NCBI RefSeq assembly: GCF_002220365.1
Contig: NZ_MTHB01000023.1
Span: 62,001 to 126,000, forward strand
DNA length: 64,000 nucleotides
Source: Caballeronia sordidicola
Lineage (GTDB): Bacteria; Pseudomonadota; Gammaproteobacteria; Burkholderiales; Burkholderiaceae
Reading direction: 5' to 3'
Each line of letters opens with the position of its first letter. Position 1 is the first letter of the stretch. A program made the translations under genes and the position numbers. Under the pieces are notes generated by a model. That model had not been told where the DNA came from. It saw only the letters and a program-made list of their open reading frames with translations, and did no database searches. Below are positions 49,117-59,103 of this stretch, in pieces.

Positions 49117-49872
49117 TCAACCTCCAAACGCAGGCCAATCGCTTATATCGGCCGGACCTTCGATGTGCGCGAGCGGAAAGGTCTCGTTTTCACGCAAGGT
49201 CTGCACTCGCCCATCGCCAAGAAAGTGCACCGCATGACGCTCGCCGAGCACCGTGCCATGCGTACCATCCGAATACAAAGCCGACCCTTCTGGCAACGCC
49301 AGCACCTGCTCCGGCGCATTGATCGCGAGAAACTCCGCAAGGCGCTCCTCACGGCTTTCGCCGTTATGCCCGGCAGGCTTACCGCTAATGAAGTGGGGAT
49401 TGACCTGAAACGGTACAAGTCCGAGCGCGCGGAGCGTCGGCGGCTGGACCACGGGCATATCATTAGTGGTACGGATCGTCGGACACGCTACATTGCTTCC
49501 CGCGCTCCATCCCATGTAGGGCGTACCCGCCATCACCTTCGCGCGGATCGCATCTACGATATCGGCATCGTAGAGTCGCTTGAGCAGCGCGAACGTGTTG
49601 CCGCCTCCGATCGCTATCGCCTCTGCCTGTTCTATCGCAGCGACCGGGTCGTCGCTGTGATGAATCGATTCCAGCGAATAGCCAAGACGCTCAAACGCCG
49701 GCTTGACCCGATCTTCGTAGCTATCGAAGCTGAACGTGACGGCCGCGAACGGTACGAACAACACCTTGCGAGGCTCATGCTTCAACAAAACATGAATCTG
49801 CTCGCCGGCATGTTCCAGATAACCGAGCTGGTCCTTGCGCGAACTGCTCATCAAAAGAATGCGTTGTGTCAT
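49117..49872 (-). CDS. pepE: Alpha-aspartyl dipeptidase (peptidase E)
   Basis: The protein has 251 residues from ATG 49870-49872, chosen because AAGAGG is 7-8 bases upstream; ATG 49881 is too close to it. S51 family: IAIGGGNTFALLKRLYD, then the nucleophile serine in YMGWSAGSNVACPTIRTTNDMP. NPHFISGKPAGHNGESREERL carries the catalytic His and Glu. It hydrolyses dipeptides with N-terminal aspartate. About 20 residues longer than E. coli PepE (229). Confidence 0.92.
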   Translation of the reverse strand: MTQRILLMSSSRKDQLGYLEHAGEQIHVLLKHEPRKVLFVPFAAVTFSFDSYEDRVKPAFERLGYSLESIHHSDDPVAAIEQAEAIAIGGGNTFALLKRLYDADIVDAIRAKVMAGTPYMGWSAGSNVACPTIRTTNDMPVVQPPTLRALGLVPFQVNPHFISGKPAGHNGESREERLAEFLAINAPEQVLALPEGSALYSDGTHGTVLGERHAVHFLGDGRVQTLRENETFPLAHIEGPADISDWPAFGG

Positions 49873-49940
49873 GCCATACACCTCTTAATGACCGCCTGGA
49901 CGCCAACCCTGACCCCGGCTTGCTTAGCGCTCGTTCAGGT

Positions 49941-50786
49941 TCAAGTCCCGATGCTTGAGCTCTGGCGCAACGACAGGTCGAGCGCGCGCGCGGTCTTGCG
50001 GTCGCCCTCGCTTGCCAGCGCGGCGCGGAAGACGGTTTTGCGATTATGTCCCGCGGCCGCGGGCGAATCCCACAGCAGTTCCATTTTGGCGCGCGCATCC
50101 CGGCCGGACAAACCGCGCTTCTCCGGCACGACGGCGACGGCGGCAACGGGGCCTTCCAACGTAGCGGAAGAACCATCAGGAATCGCGGCTTCACCCATCC
50201 CCTCAGGCCATTTCACCGATAACTCCCGCGCATCGTACTGACCGAGCTTGCGGCTTTCGGCCCAAACGACGGCGGTGCGCGTGGTGGTATCGATGGAAAT
50301 AGCATAACGGCCGATAGCAAACCGGCGTGCCGCAATATTCGTGCGCCAGAGCGCGCGCGGCCGGCAAATCCACAACACCACGCCATAAAGCGCCGGCGCA
50401 ACGAGCAGCCAACCATTGGTTTCGGCCAGTGCATGCACGGCGTTTTTCCAGCCGGCGGTCCACGTAAAGAACCCGACCGACCACACCGCGAACATAAAAC
50501 TCAGCAGCGCAAGAAGCCGCAAGGCTTGCCGCAGCCATTGCGGCAACGGATGCAGCGGCCGTTCTGCGCGCGCCCGGGCGCCAGGAAGGAACAGGAGCAG
50601 GAACAGAAGCACGATCGTGACGCAGGCCCACGGCGATGAAGTCATCGCACGCATGGAAGCGAGGTAGCCCATCTGCGACATCGAGAACAACCAGCGCGCG
50701 GCCAGCACGAGTCCGATCGCCCGCAGCGCGAACACAGTGCCAGCACCGGGTGCCGGGCTCGCGCTACTCTGCTTCGTTCTCGCCAA
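49941..50786 (-). CDS. Membrane protein of unknown function
   Basis: The protein has 281 residues. Four N-terminal helices (VFALRAIGLVLAARWLF, PWACVTIVLLFLLLFLP, LLALLSFMFAVWSVGFF, LLVAPALYGVVLWIC) are followed by about 140 soluble residues with YAISIDTTTRTAVVWAESRK, then an Arg/Ser-rich tail. No family recognised. It is co-oriented with pepE, 68 bases upstream of that gene's start. Confidence 0.65.
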   Translation of the reverse strand: MARTKQSSASPAPGAGTVFALRAIGLVLAARWLFSMSQMGYLASMRAMTSSPWACVTIVLLFLLLFLPGARARAERPLHPLPQWLRQALRLLALLSFMFAVWSVGFFTWTAGWKNAVHALAETNGWLLVAPALYGVVLWICRPRALWRTNIAARRFAIGRYAISIDTTTRTAVVWAESRKLGQYDARELSVKWPEGMGEAAIPDGSSATLEGPVAAVAVVPEKRGLSGRDARAKMELLWDSPAAAGHNRKTVFRAALASEGDRKTARALDLSLRQSSSIGT

Positions 50787-51128
50787 ACTTCGCTCCTGTT
50801 CACGACTGTCCTTTTTAGCCCGGTAAGCGCGGTAAGTTCCTCCTGCCGCGCGATGCGATTTTCAGGAGACTCCACACCCATCCACGCGTTCGTTTCCATG
50901 CTGCACTGCATTTCACGAGGCCCGCACATTATAGGGAGAATGTCGAAAACGGCATCGGACCGGCATGCTCATCCCGACGATAACGCGTGAAGCTTGCCCC
51001 CACAGTGTGTCAAAACAACAACGCCCCGCGCGCCTGACGGCGCACGGGGCGTTGTTTTCGCTCAATCAGCAAGCTAGCGGCAAGTCAGCAATCAGGCGGT
51101 TTCTGCAAGATCACTGACGAACGCAAAA
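50787..51128. other. Intergenic region with terminator
   Basis: Leader of the membrane protein gene (minus) and the 3' end of the glycosyltransferase unit with its terminator. No gene seen. Confidence 0.5.
51012..51058 (-). terminator. Terminator after the glycosyltransferase
   Basis: AACAACGCCCCG/CGGGGCGTTGTT (51017-51028 with 51045-51056), T on both strands, 72 bases past the glycosyltransferase stop. Confidence 0.85.
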
Positions 51129-52193
51129 TCAGCCAGCGTTGACTTCGCGCAGAACGGTACGGCGCTTGGCGCGCAGCAGTTCTTCGTATGTTTGAACATA
51201 ACGCGCGGCCATGACTTTCGACGAAAAACGCGTTTCGAACGCCTGGCGCACCTTGGCGCGCGGCAGCGTGTCGAGGCGCTTCACTGCAGCGATCGCGCTC
51301 AATTCATCTTCCACGACAAAACCCGACACGCCGTTTTCGATCACTTCCGGCACCGATCCGCGGTTGAACGCGATCACAGGCGTGCCGCAAGCCATGGCTT
51401 CGATCATCACCAGGCCAAACGGCTCCGGCCAGTCGATCGGGAACAGCAGCGCGTGCGCGTTGCCGAGGAATTCGGTCTTCTGCGACTCACTGATCTCGCC
51501 GATGTATTCCACGTGCGGCAGCGCGAACAACGGCTTGATCTGCTCTTCGTAATACGCGCGATCGGCGTTATCGATTTTTGCCGCGATCTTGATCTTCATG
51601 CCCGCTGCGCCGGCAATACGGATTGCCCGGTCGACGCGCTTTTCCGGCGAGATACGGCCGAGGAACGCGAGGTAGCCCGGTTCAACATTCGGGATCGGCG
51701 TGAGCAGGTTTTCCGGCAGGCCGTGATAAACGGTCGAGAGCCAGTTGGCTTGCGGCAACGGCTGACGCTGGTTGTCGGAGATCGACACGACCGGCGCCTC
51801 GTTGAACGTGCTGAAGATCGGCTGCAGTTCCGGCAGGTCGAGACGGCCGTGCATGGTCGTCAGGAACGGCACCGGCTGACGCGAGAACAGCGAGAACGGG
51901 TAGTAGTCGATGTGAAAATGCAGCACGTCGAATTCGTCTGCGCGACGGCGGACTTCTTCGAGCAACAGCATGTGGGGCGCCATCGTGTCGCGGATGGTCG
52001 GGTCGAGGCGCAGCGCCTGCGGCCAGAAAGCTTCGAGCTTCGCCGACGTTTGCGAATCACCGCTCGCGAACAAAGTGACGTCATGACCAGCCTCAACCAG
52101 CGCTTCGGTCAGATAGGACACCACGCGCTCCGTGCCGCCGTAGAACTTGGGGGGGACGGCTTCGTGAAGAGGCGCGATTTGAGCGATTCGCAT
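51129..52193 (-). CDS. Family 4 glycosyltransferase (GT-B fold)
   Basis: The protein has 354 residues. The N-domain starts RIAQIAPLHEAVPPKFYGGTERVVSYL, with the acceptor-side glycine loop. The C-domain has YLAFLGRISPEKRVDRAI and the E-x7-E donor site EPFGLVMIEAMACGTPVI. It retains sugar configuration and uses a nucleotide-diphosphate sugar. No polysaccharide operon surrounds it; otsAB lie 3 kb away but no link is shown. The substrate cannot be told from sequence. Confidence 0.88.
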   Translation of the reverse strand: MRIAQIAPLHEAVPPKFYGGTERVVSYLTEALVEAGHDVTLFASGDSQTSAKLEAFWPQALRLDPTIRDTMAPHMLLLEEVRRRADEFDVLHFHIDYYPFSLFSRQPVPFLTTMHGRLDLPELQPIFSTFNEAPVVSISDNQRQPLPQANWLSTVYHGLPENLLTPIPNVEPGYLAFLGRISPEKRVDRAIRIAGAAGMKIKIAAKIDNADRAYYEEQIKPLFALPHVEYIGEISESQKTEFLGNAHALLFPIDWPEPFGLVMIEAMACGTPVIAFNRGSVPEVIENGVSGFVVEDELSAIAAVKRLDTLPRAKVRQAFETRFSSKVMAARYVQTYEELLRAKRRTVLREVNAG

Positions 52194-53112
52194 GTCGGAA
52201 ACTCCTAATAATGTCAGGCAAAATTGATGCGCTTGGCATCGGTCGTTAAATCAAGCGAATCGCCCTACCCGGACTCGGCACGGTGCTGGTGTCTCCAGCG
52301 TAATGGCCGATAGCACGAGAAAAAAATCGCGATGCTTCGCTGTTTGCTTGGGTGTTGCTGCTGCTATGGCTGTTGGGCGTCTGTTTCAGAGCGTGATCAG
52401 GCAGAGCAAGATCGATTCCATCTCGTAAATGCAACGCACCCAGCCATAAACGCACCACCTGCGGAGCCGTTGACCGGAACCTACAATAACCTGTCAAAAC
52501 GCCTAAGGGGAAACCCGGGGTGAAGTATCGCGGTTTTTACAAGGTTTCCAAGCTTACATTTCAACTTATTTACGTTGTTACACCGTCGATACACTTTGCA
52601 AGCCCTTGTTTATCAAGGCTGTTCTAGGCTGTTCCACATGGACTCAAACCGGTTGCAGCCACGCTCCGAATGCCAAGCGCTGTGACATCCTCCAAATCCG
52701 GCTAGTCTAAAACAGACTCATACGCTGCCGGATTGGCCATTAGCGCCACTATGCAGGTAGCGGGACCGCGACGTGCTTTCATCCTGCCAAGGGCGTAGCT
52801 GTCAGTTGAAGCGCGTTCACGTCGAGGTACCGCGAACAACACCGGGCGGACCGTGGAAGGTGCAAGACTCGTTTGCAGCGGGCATTGATTGCCCGGTTCA
52901 GCCGACGCACTTTTGCTGAAAATCAGTTCTGGCTGATGGAAATGCACCACGGAAAGCATTATGCGAGACGATTTGGCTCGCTACACTCGCTACAATTCAG
53001 CAATCGGTGCTGCACACCATCGGCACACCATTGCCTCGCTGGCCAGACGCGCCGCGTATGCGGCCACGGCGAAGCATCGCGCTCAACCGCTCTACTCGAC
53101 CGAAAACGACCA
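52194..53112. other. Long region before the ABC exporter
   Basis: 919 bases with a lower-GC stretch around 52530-52620 and no convincing gene. Two overlapping plus-strand frames near its end (one from 52961, 66 codons, with GGAAAG before its ATG) leave open a leader peptide or an upstream start of the exporter. Confidence 0.45.
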
Positions 53113-54951
53113 TTGGACCAACTCACCGTCTCTCAGCGTAACGTGCACAACGCGAAGCTAGCGAGCTATGCAAACCGCCCGCTGGCCTTCCTGTTCCGTT
53201 ACATCCGCCGGCATCCTGTCGCGCACACCATCGTGCTTTCCAGCGTGCTGGCAGCGGTCGGCTGCGCGCTCGCCTCGCAGTACGCGATCAAGCATCTGAT
53301 CGACGTGCTAGGCCAGGGCCGCGGCCATCCGGGTCCGCTCTGGTCCGCCTTCATGATTCTGGTCGGCCTGATCGCCGCCGACAACATGCTGTGGCGAGTC
53401 GGCGGCTGGGTCGGCGCGCACGCGTTCGTCGTGGTGACGGGCGACCTGCGGCGCGACCTGTTCTCTTACCTCAGCGGCCATTCCCCCACGTACTTCTCGG
53501 AGAAACAGCCCGGCATGCTGGCGAGCCGGATCACGGCGACGTCGAATGCGATCTATACCGCCGAGAACACCATGGCGTGGAACGTGTTGCCGCCGTGCAT
53601 CGCGGTGATCGGTGCAATTGTCATGATTGTTGCGGTGAATCCGTTGATGGCCGGCTGTCTGATGCTCGCATCGGCCATTCTCGCGCTTGTGCTGTACCGG
53701 CTCGCCGGGCGGGGCTCCGCACGGCATCACACGTTTGCGACGAAAGCTGCATCGGTTGATGGTGAGCTGGTCGATGTGATCGGCAACATGGCGCTCGTGC
53801 GTGCATTCGGTATGACGTTTCGCGAGCAAAAGCGCTTCGGCTCGACGGTCAAGGCCGAAATGGTCGCGCGCCAGCAAAGCTTGCTGTATCTCGAGAAGCT
53901 GCGGCTGTTCCACGCCGTCGTGACCGCGATTCTTTCGGCTGGATTGCTTGGTTGGGCGTTGTGGTTGTGGTCGAAGGGGCGAGCAACGTCCGGCGATATC
54001 GTGCTGGTCAGTTCACTCGGTTTCACGATTCTGCACGGCACCCGCGATCTGGCTGTTGCGCTCGTAGATGTGACGCAGCACGTCGCGCGTCTGGCGGAAG
54101 CCGTGCAGACGCTGTTGGAACCGCACGGCATGCCCGACCGGTCCGACGCAACGGAACTCGTGCCGCAAGGCGGACGGGTGGATTTCGAGGAAGTCACGTT
54201 CGCGTATCCGCGCCGCCGGCCGATTCTCGATAAATTCAACCTGCACATCGAGCCGGGTCAGCGTGTTGGGCTGATCGGCAAGTCGGGCGCCGGAAAATCC
54301 ACCGTGCTCGCGCTGTTGCAACGCTTCTACGAACCTCAGGGCGGCTCCATCAAGGTCGATGGGCAGGATATTTCGCTGATTACCCAGGACAGCCTGCGGT
54401 TGTCGATCGCGCTCGTCCCGCAGGACATTTCGCTGTTCCACCGGACTGTGTACGAGAACATTGCGTATGGCCGCCCGGACGCGTCACGCGAAGAAGTGCT
54501 CGCCGCCGCCCGCGAGGCCCGTTGCTCGGACTTCATCGACGCAATGCCGGAAGGGTTCGACACAATCGTCGGCGACCGCGGCGTGAAGCTGTCGGGCGGA
54601 CAGCGTCAGCGCATTGCCATTGCGCGCGCGATCCTTAAAAACGCGCCGATCCTGCTGCTCGACGAAGCCACGTCGGCGCTCGATAGTTCGTCAGAAGAAG
54701 CAATTCAGCAAGCGCTCGACCGGCTGATGGTCGGCCGTACAGTGATTGCGATTGCGCACCGGTTGTCGACGCTGCAAGGCTTCGACCGGATCATCGTGAT
54801 GAGCGCCGGCAAGGTGATCGACGATGGTTCGCCGGATCAGTTGCGCAACCGGCCCGGGTTGTATCGGGAACTGCTGTCCAAGCAGCATGGCAAGTTGCCA
54901 CCGACAACCATGCCCTCGCAACAACTTGCGGCGAAAGCTGAATCGACCTGA
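53113..54951 (+). CDS. ABC exporter, fused membrane and ATPase domains (MsbA-like)
   Basis: About 612 residues from TTG 53113; the start is uncertain, as the frame is open to 52873 and no good ribosome site is seen. Six helices span roughly residues 40-330 (HTIVLSSVLAAVGCALA, PPCIAVIGAIVMIVAVNPLM, LLGWALWLW). The ATPase domain has VGLIGKSGAGKSTVLALL (Walker A), LSGGQRQRIAIARAIL, PILLLDEATSALDSSSEEA (Walker B) and IAIAHRLSTL (H-loop). Homodimeric exporters of this type flip lipids, drugs or peptides. Substrate unknown. It is convergent with otsA. Confidence 0.86.
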   Translation: MDQLTVSQRNVHNAKLASYANRPLAFLFRYIRRHPVAHTIVLSSVLAAVGCALASQYAIKHLIDVLGQGRGHPGPLWSAFMILVGLIAADNMLWRVGGWVGAHAFVVVTGDLRRDLFSYLSGHSPTYFSEKQPGMLASRITATSNAIYTAENTMAWNVLPPCIAVIGAIVMIVAVNPLMAGCLMLASAILALVLYRLAGRGSARHHTFATKAASVDGELVDVIGNMALVRAFGMTFREQKRFGSTVKAEMVARQQSLLYLEKLRLFHAVVTAILSAGLLGWALWLWSKGRATSGDIVLVSSLGFTILHGTRDLAVALVDVTQHVARLAEAVQTLLEPHGMPDRSDATELVPQGGRVDFEEVTFAYPRRRPILDKFNLHIEPGQRVGLIGKSGAGKSTVLALLQRFYEPQGGSIKVDGQDISLITQDSLRLSIALVPQDISLFHRTVYENIAYGRPDASREEVLAAAREARCSDFIDAMPEGFDTIVGDRGVKLSGGQRQRIAIARAILKNAPILLLDEATSALDSSSEEAIQQALDRLMVGRTVIAIAHRLSTLQGFDRIIVMSAGKVIDDGSPDQLRNRPGLYRELLSKQHGKLPPTTMPSQQLAAKAEST

Positions 54952-54979
54952 GCTTGCTTCGTCGCGACTCGATCGATTA

Positions 54980-55010
54980 GCGACTCAAGCGAGACTCAGT
55001 CGAAACTCAA
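54980..55010. repeat. Degenerate approx. 11-bp tandem repeat
   Basis: GCGACTCAA, GCGAGACTCAG and TCGAAACTCAA (54980, 54989, 55000), starting 29 bases after the ABC exporter stop and running up to its terminator. Confidence 0.6.
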
Positions 55011-55016
55011 GCGAAA

Positions 55017-55057
55017 AAAAAGCCGCTTCGGATTCATCAGACCGAAGCGGCTTTTTT
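55017..55057 (+). terminator. Bidirectional terminator, exporter/otsA
   Basis: AAAAGCCGCTTCGG/CCGAAGCGGCTTTT with a 10-nt loop and T runs on both strands. Its right T tract overlaps the otsA stop codon (55056-55058). Confidence 0.92.
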
Positions 55058-56435
55058 ACGCCTGCAGGTCGCGCATGAAGTTGTCTCGCCAGACCGAGAC
55101 ATTGTTCTCGCGGAGCTGGGCGAACATGTCCGTGTACCTGGCCTGCCGCTCTTTCAGCGGCATTGCGAGGGCCGCGGCCAACGCGTCCGCCATGCCGGCT
55201 ATATCGAGCGGATTGACGATCAACGCACCGTTCAATTCCTGCGCCGCGCCCGCAAATTGCGACAGGACCAGCACGCCGGGATCGTCGGGATCTTGCGCCG
55301 CCACGTACTCCTTCGCGACCAGGTTCATGCCGTCGCGCAACGGCGTGACGAACCCCACGTGCGACGCGCGAAACAACGCGGCGAGCACGGGCCGCTCATA
55401 TTGCCGATGGATATAGCGGATCGGCGTCCAGTCGAGCTCCGCATACCGCCCGTTGATGCGCCCGGATTCCGCTTCGAGCTGCAACCGGATGTCGCGATAC
55501 GTGTCCATATCGGCGCGCGTAGGCGGCGCGATCTGCACGAACGACACGTTGTTGCGCTGCGCCGGCTGATGCTCCAGTAGTTTTTCGAACGCACGAAAGC
55601 GCTCGACCAACCCCTTCGAATAATCGAGCCGGTCGACGCTCATGATCAGCTTGCGGTCGCGCAGCGTCGTCTTGACGGTCTGGACTTCGCGCCCGCTTTC
55701 GCCGTCTTTGGCGAGCAAGGCAATTTCATCAGGATAAACGCCGATCGGATAAGCCGCCGCCCGCAGCGTCTTGCCGAACGCGCTCACCGCATTCGGCTCG
55801 CCAGCGATGCGTACGACCGAACCATTCGCTTGCGTCTCGATGTAATCGCAAAACGCGCGCAAGTCAGGCGCAGTCTGGAATCCGAGCAGGTCGAAGGAAC
55901 ACAGGGCCTCGACCAGCACGCGATGGCGCGGCACGCTAAGCAGAACCTGTGTCGCCGGAAACGGAATGTGCAGGAAGAAGCCGATGCGGTTCGTCACGCC
56001 CTCATCGCGCAACGCCTGGGCGAACGGGATCAGGTGATAGTCGTGGACCCAGATGACGTCGTCAGCTTTCAGCAGCGGCGCCAGTTGCTTCGCGAGCCAA
56101 CGGTTCACGCGGCAATAACCATCGAATTCGTCGCGGTCGAACTGGATCAGATCCGGACGATAGTGAAACGCCGGCCACAACGTGGCGTTCGAGAAGCCAC
56201 GGTAGTACTGGTCATAGTCGCGCTGCGCCAGGCCGATGGTCGCGAACGTCACGCGGCCGCGCTCCTCCAGCGTAATACTCTGCGGCGGCTCCGCCACCAC
56301 GTCGCCGCTCCAGCCGAACCACATGCCGCCGGTTTCCTTGAGCGCGTCGTAGACACCGACCGCCAGGCCGCCCGCCGCCGGGCCGCCTTCGGAGATTGGC
56401 GCGACCCGGTTCGAAACAATGATCAGCCTGCTCAC
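55056..56435 (-). CDS. otsA: Trehalose-6-phosphate synthase
   Basis: GT20 enzyme of 459 residues: UDP-glucose + glucose-6-P to trehalose-6-P. N-terminal [21 protein letters not shown], then [17 protein letters not shown] (acceptor site), [20 protein letters not shown] (donor site) and [15 protein letters not shown] at the C-domain. E. coli OtsA is 474 residues. It overlaps the otsB stop by four bases, so otsB is translated first and couples to otsA. Confidence 0.96.
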   Translation of the reverse strand: MSRLIIVSNRVAPISEGGPAAGGLAVGVYDALKETGGMWFGWSGDVVAEPPQSITLEERGRVTFATIGLAQRDYDQYYRGFSNATLWPAFHYRPDLIQFDRDEFDGYCRVNRWLAKQLAPLLKADDVIWVHDYHLIPFAQALRDEGVTNRIGFFLHIPFPATQVLLSVPRHRVLVEALCSFDLLGFQTAPDLRAFCDYIETQANGSVVRIAGEPNAVSAFGKTLRAAAYPIGVYPDEIALLAKDGESGREVQTVKTTLRDRKLIMSVDRLDYSKGLVERFRAFEKLLEHQPAQRNNVSFVQIAPPTRADMDTYRDIRLQLEAESGRINGRYAELDWTPIRYIHRQYERPVLAALFRASHVGFVTPLRDGMNLVAKEYVAAQDPDDPGVLVLSQFAGAAQELNGALIVNPLDIAGMADALAAALAMPLKERQARYTDMFAQLRENNVSVWRDNFMRDLQA

Positions 56436-57202
56436 GAACGCGTCCCTTTAGAACTCTCTACCCCGTCAATTCCCGCAATACGCTGCAGCCAGTCGAGCAG
56501 CGCACCAACCGATTCCACCCGCGAATGCGCGAGCGTGTCGCCAGCGCCGACCTTGATCGACACACCATTGCGCTCGTTCACCACGGCGAAGCCTTTCTCG
56601 TCCGTCAGGTCGTCGCCGATAAACACCGGCTGACGCCCCGCGAACGGCGGCTCGTTCAGGAAAGCCACTACCGCGCGGCCTTTATCGACATCCTTTGGCT
56701 TGATTTCATAAACCATCTTGCCGGGCTGCAGCACGTACGCATCGGCGTATCGCGCAACCAGTTTCTCGGTCGCCTCACGCGCCGCTGCGCCGCGCTCCGG
56801 CGCGTTCCGATAATGCAGCGCGAGCGCCGCGCCCTTGATCTCCAGCAGCATGCCGGGATTGGCCGTCACCACGCCTTCGAGCACATGTTCCATGCGCAGC
56901 AGCCGCTCGTCGTTGAAACCGACGCGGTGGACATCCGCGTTCGAATCGCGCCGCTCGGCGCCATGCAAACCCGCCACGGGCAGATCGGGCATTGCAAGAA
57001 ACGAGTCGATGCTGTCAATCCCGCGCCCCGACACGATCGCCACCGCACCGTTGGTCGCGCGACGCAATGCGCTGAGGATGGTGGGCACGACCGGTTGAAC
57101 GGTCACGCCGTCCGGCGTGGGCGCGAGTTCAACGAGCGTGCCGTCGAAATCAAAGAAAAAAGCGGTGGTGGCGAGCGGGAATTTGTCTGGGAGGTTTTGC
57201 AT
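56432..57202 (-). CDS. otsB: Trehalose-6-phosphate phosphatase
   Basis: HAD-family phosphatase of 256 residues: nucleophile aspartate in FFFDFDGTLVELAPTPD, cap domain, then VYEIKPKDVDKGRAVV (lysine) and IGDDLTDEKGFAVVN (metal aspartates). It releases trehalose, an osmoprotectant. First gene of the otsB-otsA operon on the minus strand. Confidence 0.95.
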   Translation of the reverse strand: MQNLPDKFPLATTAFFFDFDGTLVELAPTPDGVTVQPVVPTILSALRRATNGAVAIVSGRGIDSIDSFLAMPDLPVAGLHGAERRDSNADVHRVGFNDERLLRMEHVLEGVVTANPGMLLEIKGAALALHYRNAPERGAAAREATEKLVARYADAYVLQPGKMVYEIKPKDVDKGRAVVAFLNEPPFAGRQPVFIGDDLTDEKGFAVVNERNGVSIKVGAGDTLAHSRVESVGALLDWLQRIAGIDGVESSKGTRS

Positions 57203-57549
57203 CTATATCTGCCTTTCAGCCGGAGAAGGACCGGAAAAGTGTGCGCATGTTACCGCGCTTTGTAACCCTGTCTGGGAAAGCGGCGTTGGACCGTTCGTTG
57301 CACGCTCACGCGGCAAGCCAACACCCTGTGCCAAGTATCAAGCAGCTTTCAAACCTGCTTCGACTAACTTTCAACCTTTACCGGCGGCCCTGCGGCATAA
57401 CGCCTCGACCACGCGCCAGCTCGGCTGTACGCCCGGCGTAAGCTTCTATTCTGAGATAGAGTCGGCACCCGGGCGGCTTCACGGACAGTTCCTTGATCCC
57501 TCGTCCGCGTTGCTTGCTTGATGCACCCTCCCCTCATCCGAGTTGCAAA
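57203..57549. other. Divergent region between otsB and SCO1
   Basis: 347 bases holding the promoters of both units. No gene, repeat or clear box seen. Confidence 0.45.
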
Positions 57550-58200
57550 ATGTCTTCCTGGTTCAGTTTTCAACCCAAGGGCTGGTTCGCCGCCGTACTC
57601 GCCACTCTAGCCACTCTGTTCACCGCCCTGATCCTGAGCGCTGGCCTCGCTGCATGCTCGCGCCCTGATACAACGCCCTGGAAGCTGACCGATGTCAGCG
57701 GCCACCTGCCCGACCTGGACTTCAAGCTCACCGACGATACAGGCAAACCCGTCACCGGTCAGTCGTTCCAGGGCCAGACAACACTGGTGTACTTCGGCTA
57801 CACCCACTGCCCGGACGTGTGTCCGGAGACCATGGCACGGCTGATGCAAGTCATGCAGCAACTTGGGCCCGATGCTAAAAACACGCGCATTGTGTTTATC
57901 ACCGTCGATCCCGCCCGCGATACCGCGGCTGCGCTGCACGACTACGTGCGCGCGTTCGACGCGCAGCACGCGGTTGGACTGACCGGCACGGACGGGGCAA
58001 TCGAGAGCATTGCCAAACGGTATCGGGTGGCTTACCAGATGGAGAAGCGCGATCCGTCCGGCGCGTACGACGTCACGCATAGTTCGGCCGTCTATATCTT
58101 CGATAGCCACGGCCACGCGCGCCTGCTCGCCACCGAGAGCGATTCCATCGATACGATCACGCACGATTTGCGCCGCGTGATCGACTCGACCGATTCCTGA
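57550..58200 (+). CDS. SCO1/SenC copper chaperone
   Basis: The protein has 216 residues from ATG 57550 (the longer frame starts at 57493). The lipoprotein-type signal FTALILSAGLAAC anchors it to the inner membrane facing the periplasm. Thioredoxin fold with the copper-binding CPDVC in YFGYTHCPDVCPETM and the third ligand histidine in YDVTHSSAVYIFD. It loads copper into the CuA site of cytochrome c oxidase subunit II. A CtaG-type gene follows 38 bases later, consistent with oxidase assembly. Confidence 0.92.
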   Translation: MSSWFSFQPKGWFAAVLATLATLFTALILSAGLAACSRPDTTPWKLTDVSGHLPDLDFKLTDDTGKPVTGQSFQGQTTLVYFGYTHCPDVCPETMARLMQVMQQLGPDAKNTRIVFITVDPARDTAAALHDYVRAFDAQHAVGLTGTDGAIESIAKRYRVAYQMEKRDPSGAYDVTHSSAVYIFDSHGHARLLATESDSIDTITHDLRRVIDSTDS

Positions 58201-58238
58201 ATTCACTCATTAACCACCGCCTGAGCGTTACCGTCAAC

Positions 58239-59090
58239 ATGTCCTCGATTCTCTACTGGCTCGATCCGTGGGAGCCTTCGCCCACCGTCGTGATCGCCGT
58301 GCTGATCGCGGCCGTGTTGTTCGCGCGCGGCGCGAAAAGAGCACACGTGTCGCTCGCGCGGCACGTGTCGTTCTGGTTCGGCCTGACTGCACTCTACGTC
58401 GCGCTGCATACCCGGCTCGACTACTTCTTCGAGCATGAATTCTTCATGCATCGGCTGCAACATCTGGTGCTGCATCACCTTGGGCCGTTTTTTATTGCGC
58501 TGTCGTATCCGGGCGCGGCGCTGCGGGCCGGCATTCCGTTCACCTGGCGGCAACGCTGGCTCAAGCCCGCGCTCAACACGGCCGCGGCGCGCATCTTGTT
58601 CAAGGTGATTTTTAATCCGGTTGTCGCGGTGGTGCTGTTTGTCGGGCTCATCTACTTCTGGCTGCTTTCGCCGATCCACTTCAAGGCGATGCTCGATTGG
58701 CGGTTGTACCGCATCATGAACTGGAGCATGGTGATCGACGGCCTGCTGTTCTGGTGGCTCGTGCTCGATTCGCGCCCGGCGCCTCCCGCGCGGCTCGCGC
58801 CTGGACGCCGCATCCTGATCGTGATTGCCGCGATTCCGCCACAGATCATGCTCGGCGCGTATATTTTCTTCACGCCGCACGAGCTTTATCCGATCTATTC
58901 CATCTGCGGACGCGCCTTCACGTGGATCAGCCCCATGCGCGATCAGCAGATCGGCGGTTTGCTGCTGTGGATCCCCGGGTCGATGATGAGTGTGATCGGT
59001 GCGTTGATCGCGATGCGCCATTGGCTCAGGTTGTCGACGCGTCAACGGCTGGTCCAGCAGCGGGCGCGAGCGGAACTGGTGACGGCTTAA
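58239..59090 (+). CDS. CtaG-type cytochrome oxidase assembly membrane protein
   Basis: The protein has 283 residues with about seven helices: PTVVIAVLIAAVLFARG, VSFWFGLTALYVALHT, VIFNPVVAVVLFVGLIYFW, ILIVIAAIPPQIMLGAYIF. Conserved histidines lie in EHEFFMHRLQHLVLHHLGPF, matching the caa3_CtaG (DUF1404-like) family, not the short periplasmic CtaG/Cox11. It pairs with the SCO1 gene upstream, so a role in copper delivery to oxidase is likely. Cox genes themselves are not in this window. Confidence 0.88.
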   Translation: MSSILYWLDPWEPSPTVVIAVLIAAVLFARGAKRAHVSLARHVSFWFGLTALYVALHTRLDYFFEHEFFMHRLQHLVLHHLGPFFIALSYPGAALRAGIPFTWRQRWLKPALNTAAARILFKVIFNPVVAVVLFVGLIYFWLLSPIHFKAMLDWRLYRIMNWSMVIDGLLFWWLVLDSRPAPPARLAPGRRILIVIAAIPPQIMLGAYIFFTPHELYPIYSICGRAFTWISPMRDQQIGGLLLWIPGSMMSVIGALIAMRHWLRLSTRQRLVQQRARAELVTA

Positions 59091-59103
59091 CGCCGCAGTT
59101 CTT

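Noticed and set aside
58652-58873. Minus-strand frame opposite ctaG
   Set aside because: Antisense to a well-supported membrane protein; no independent start signals.
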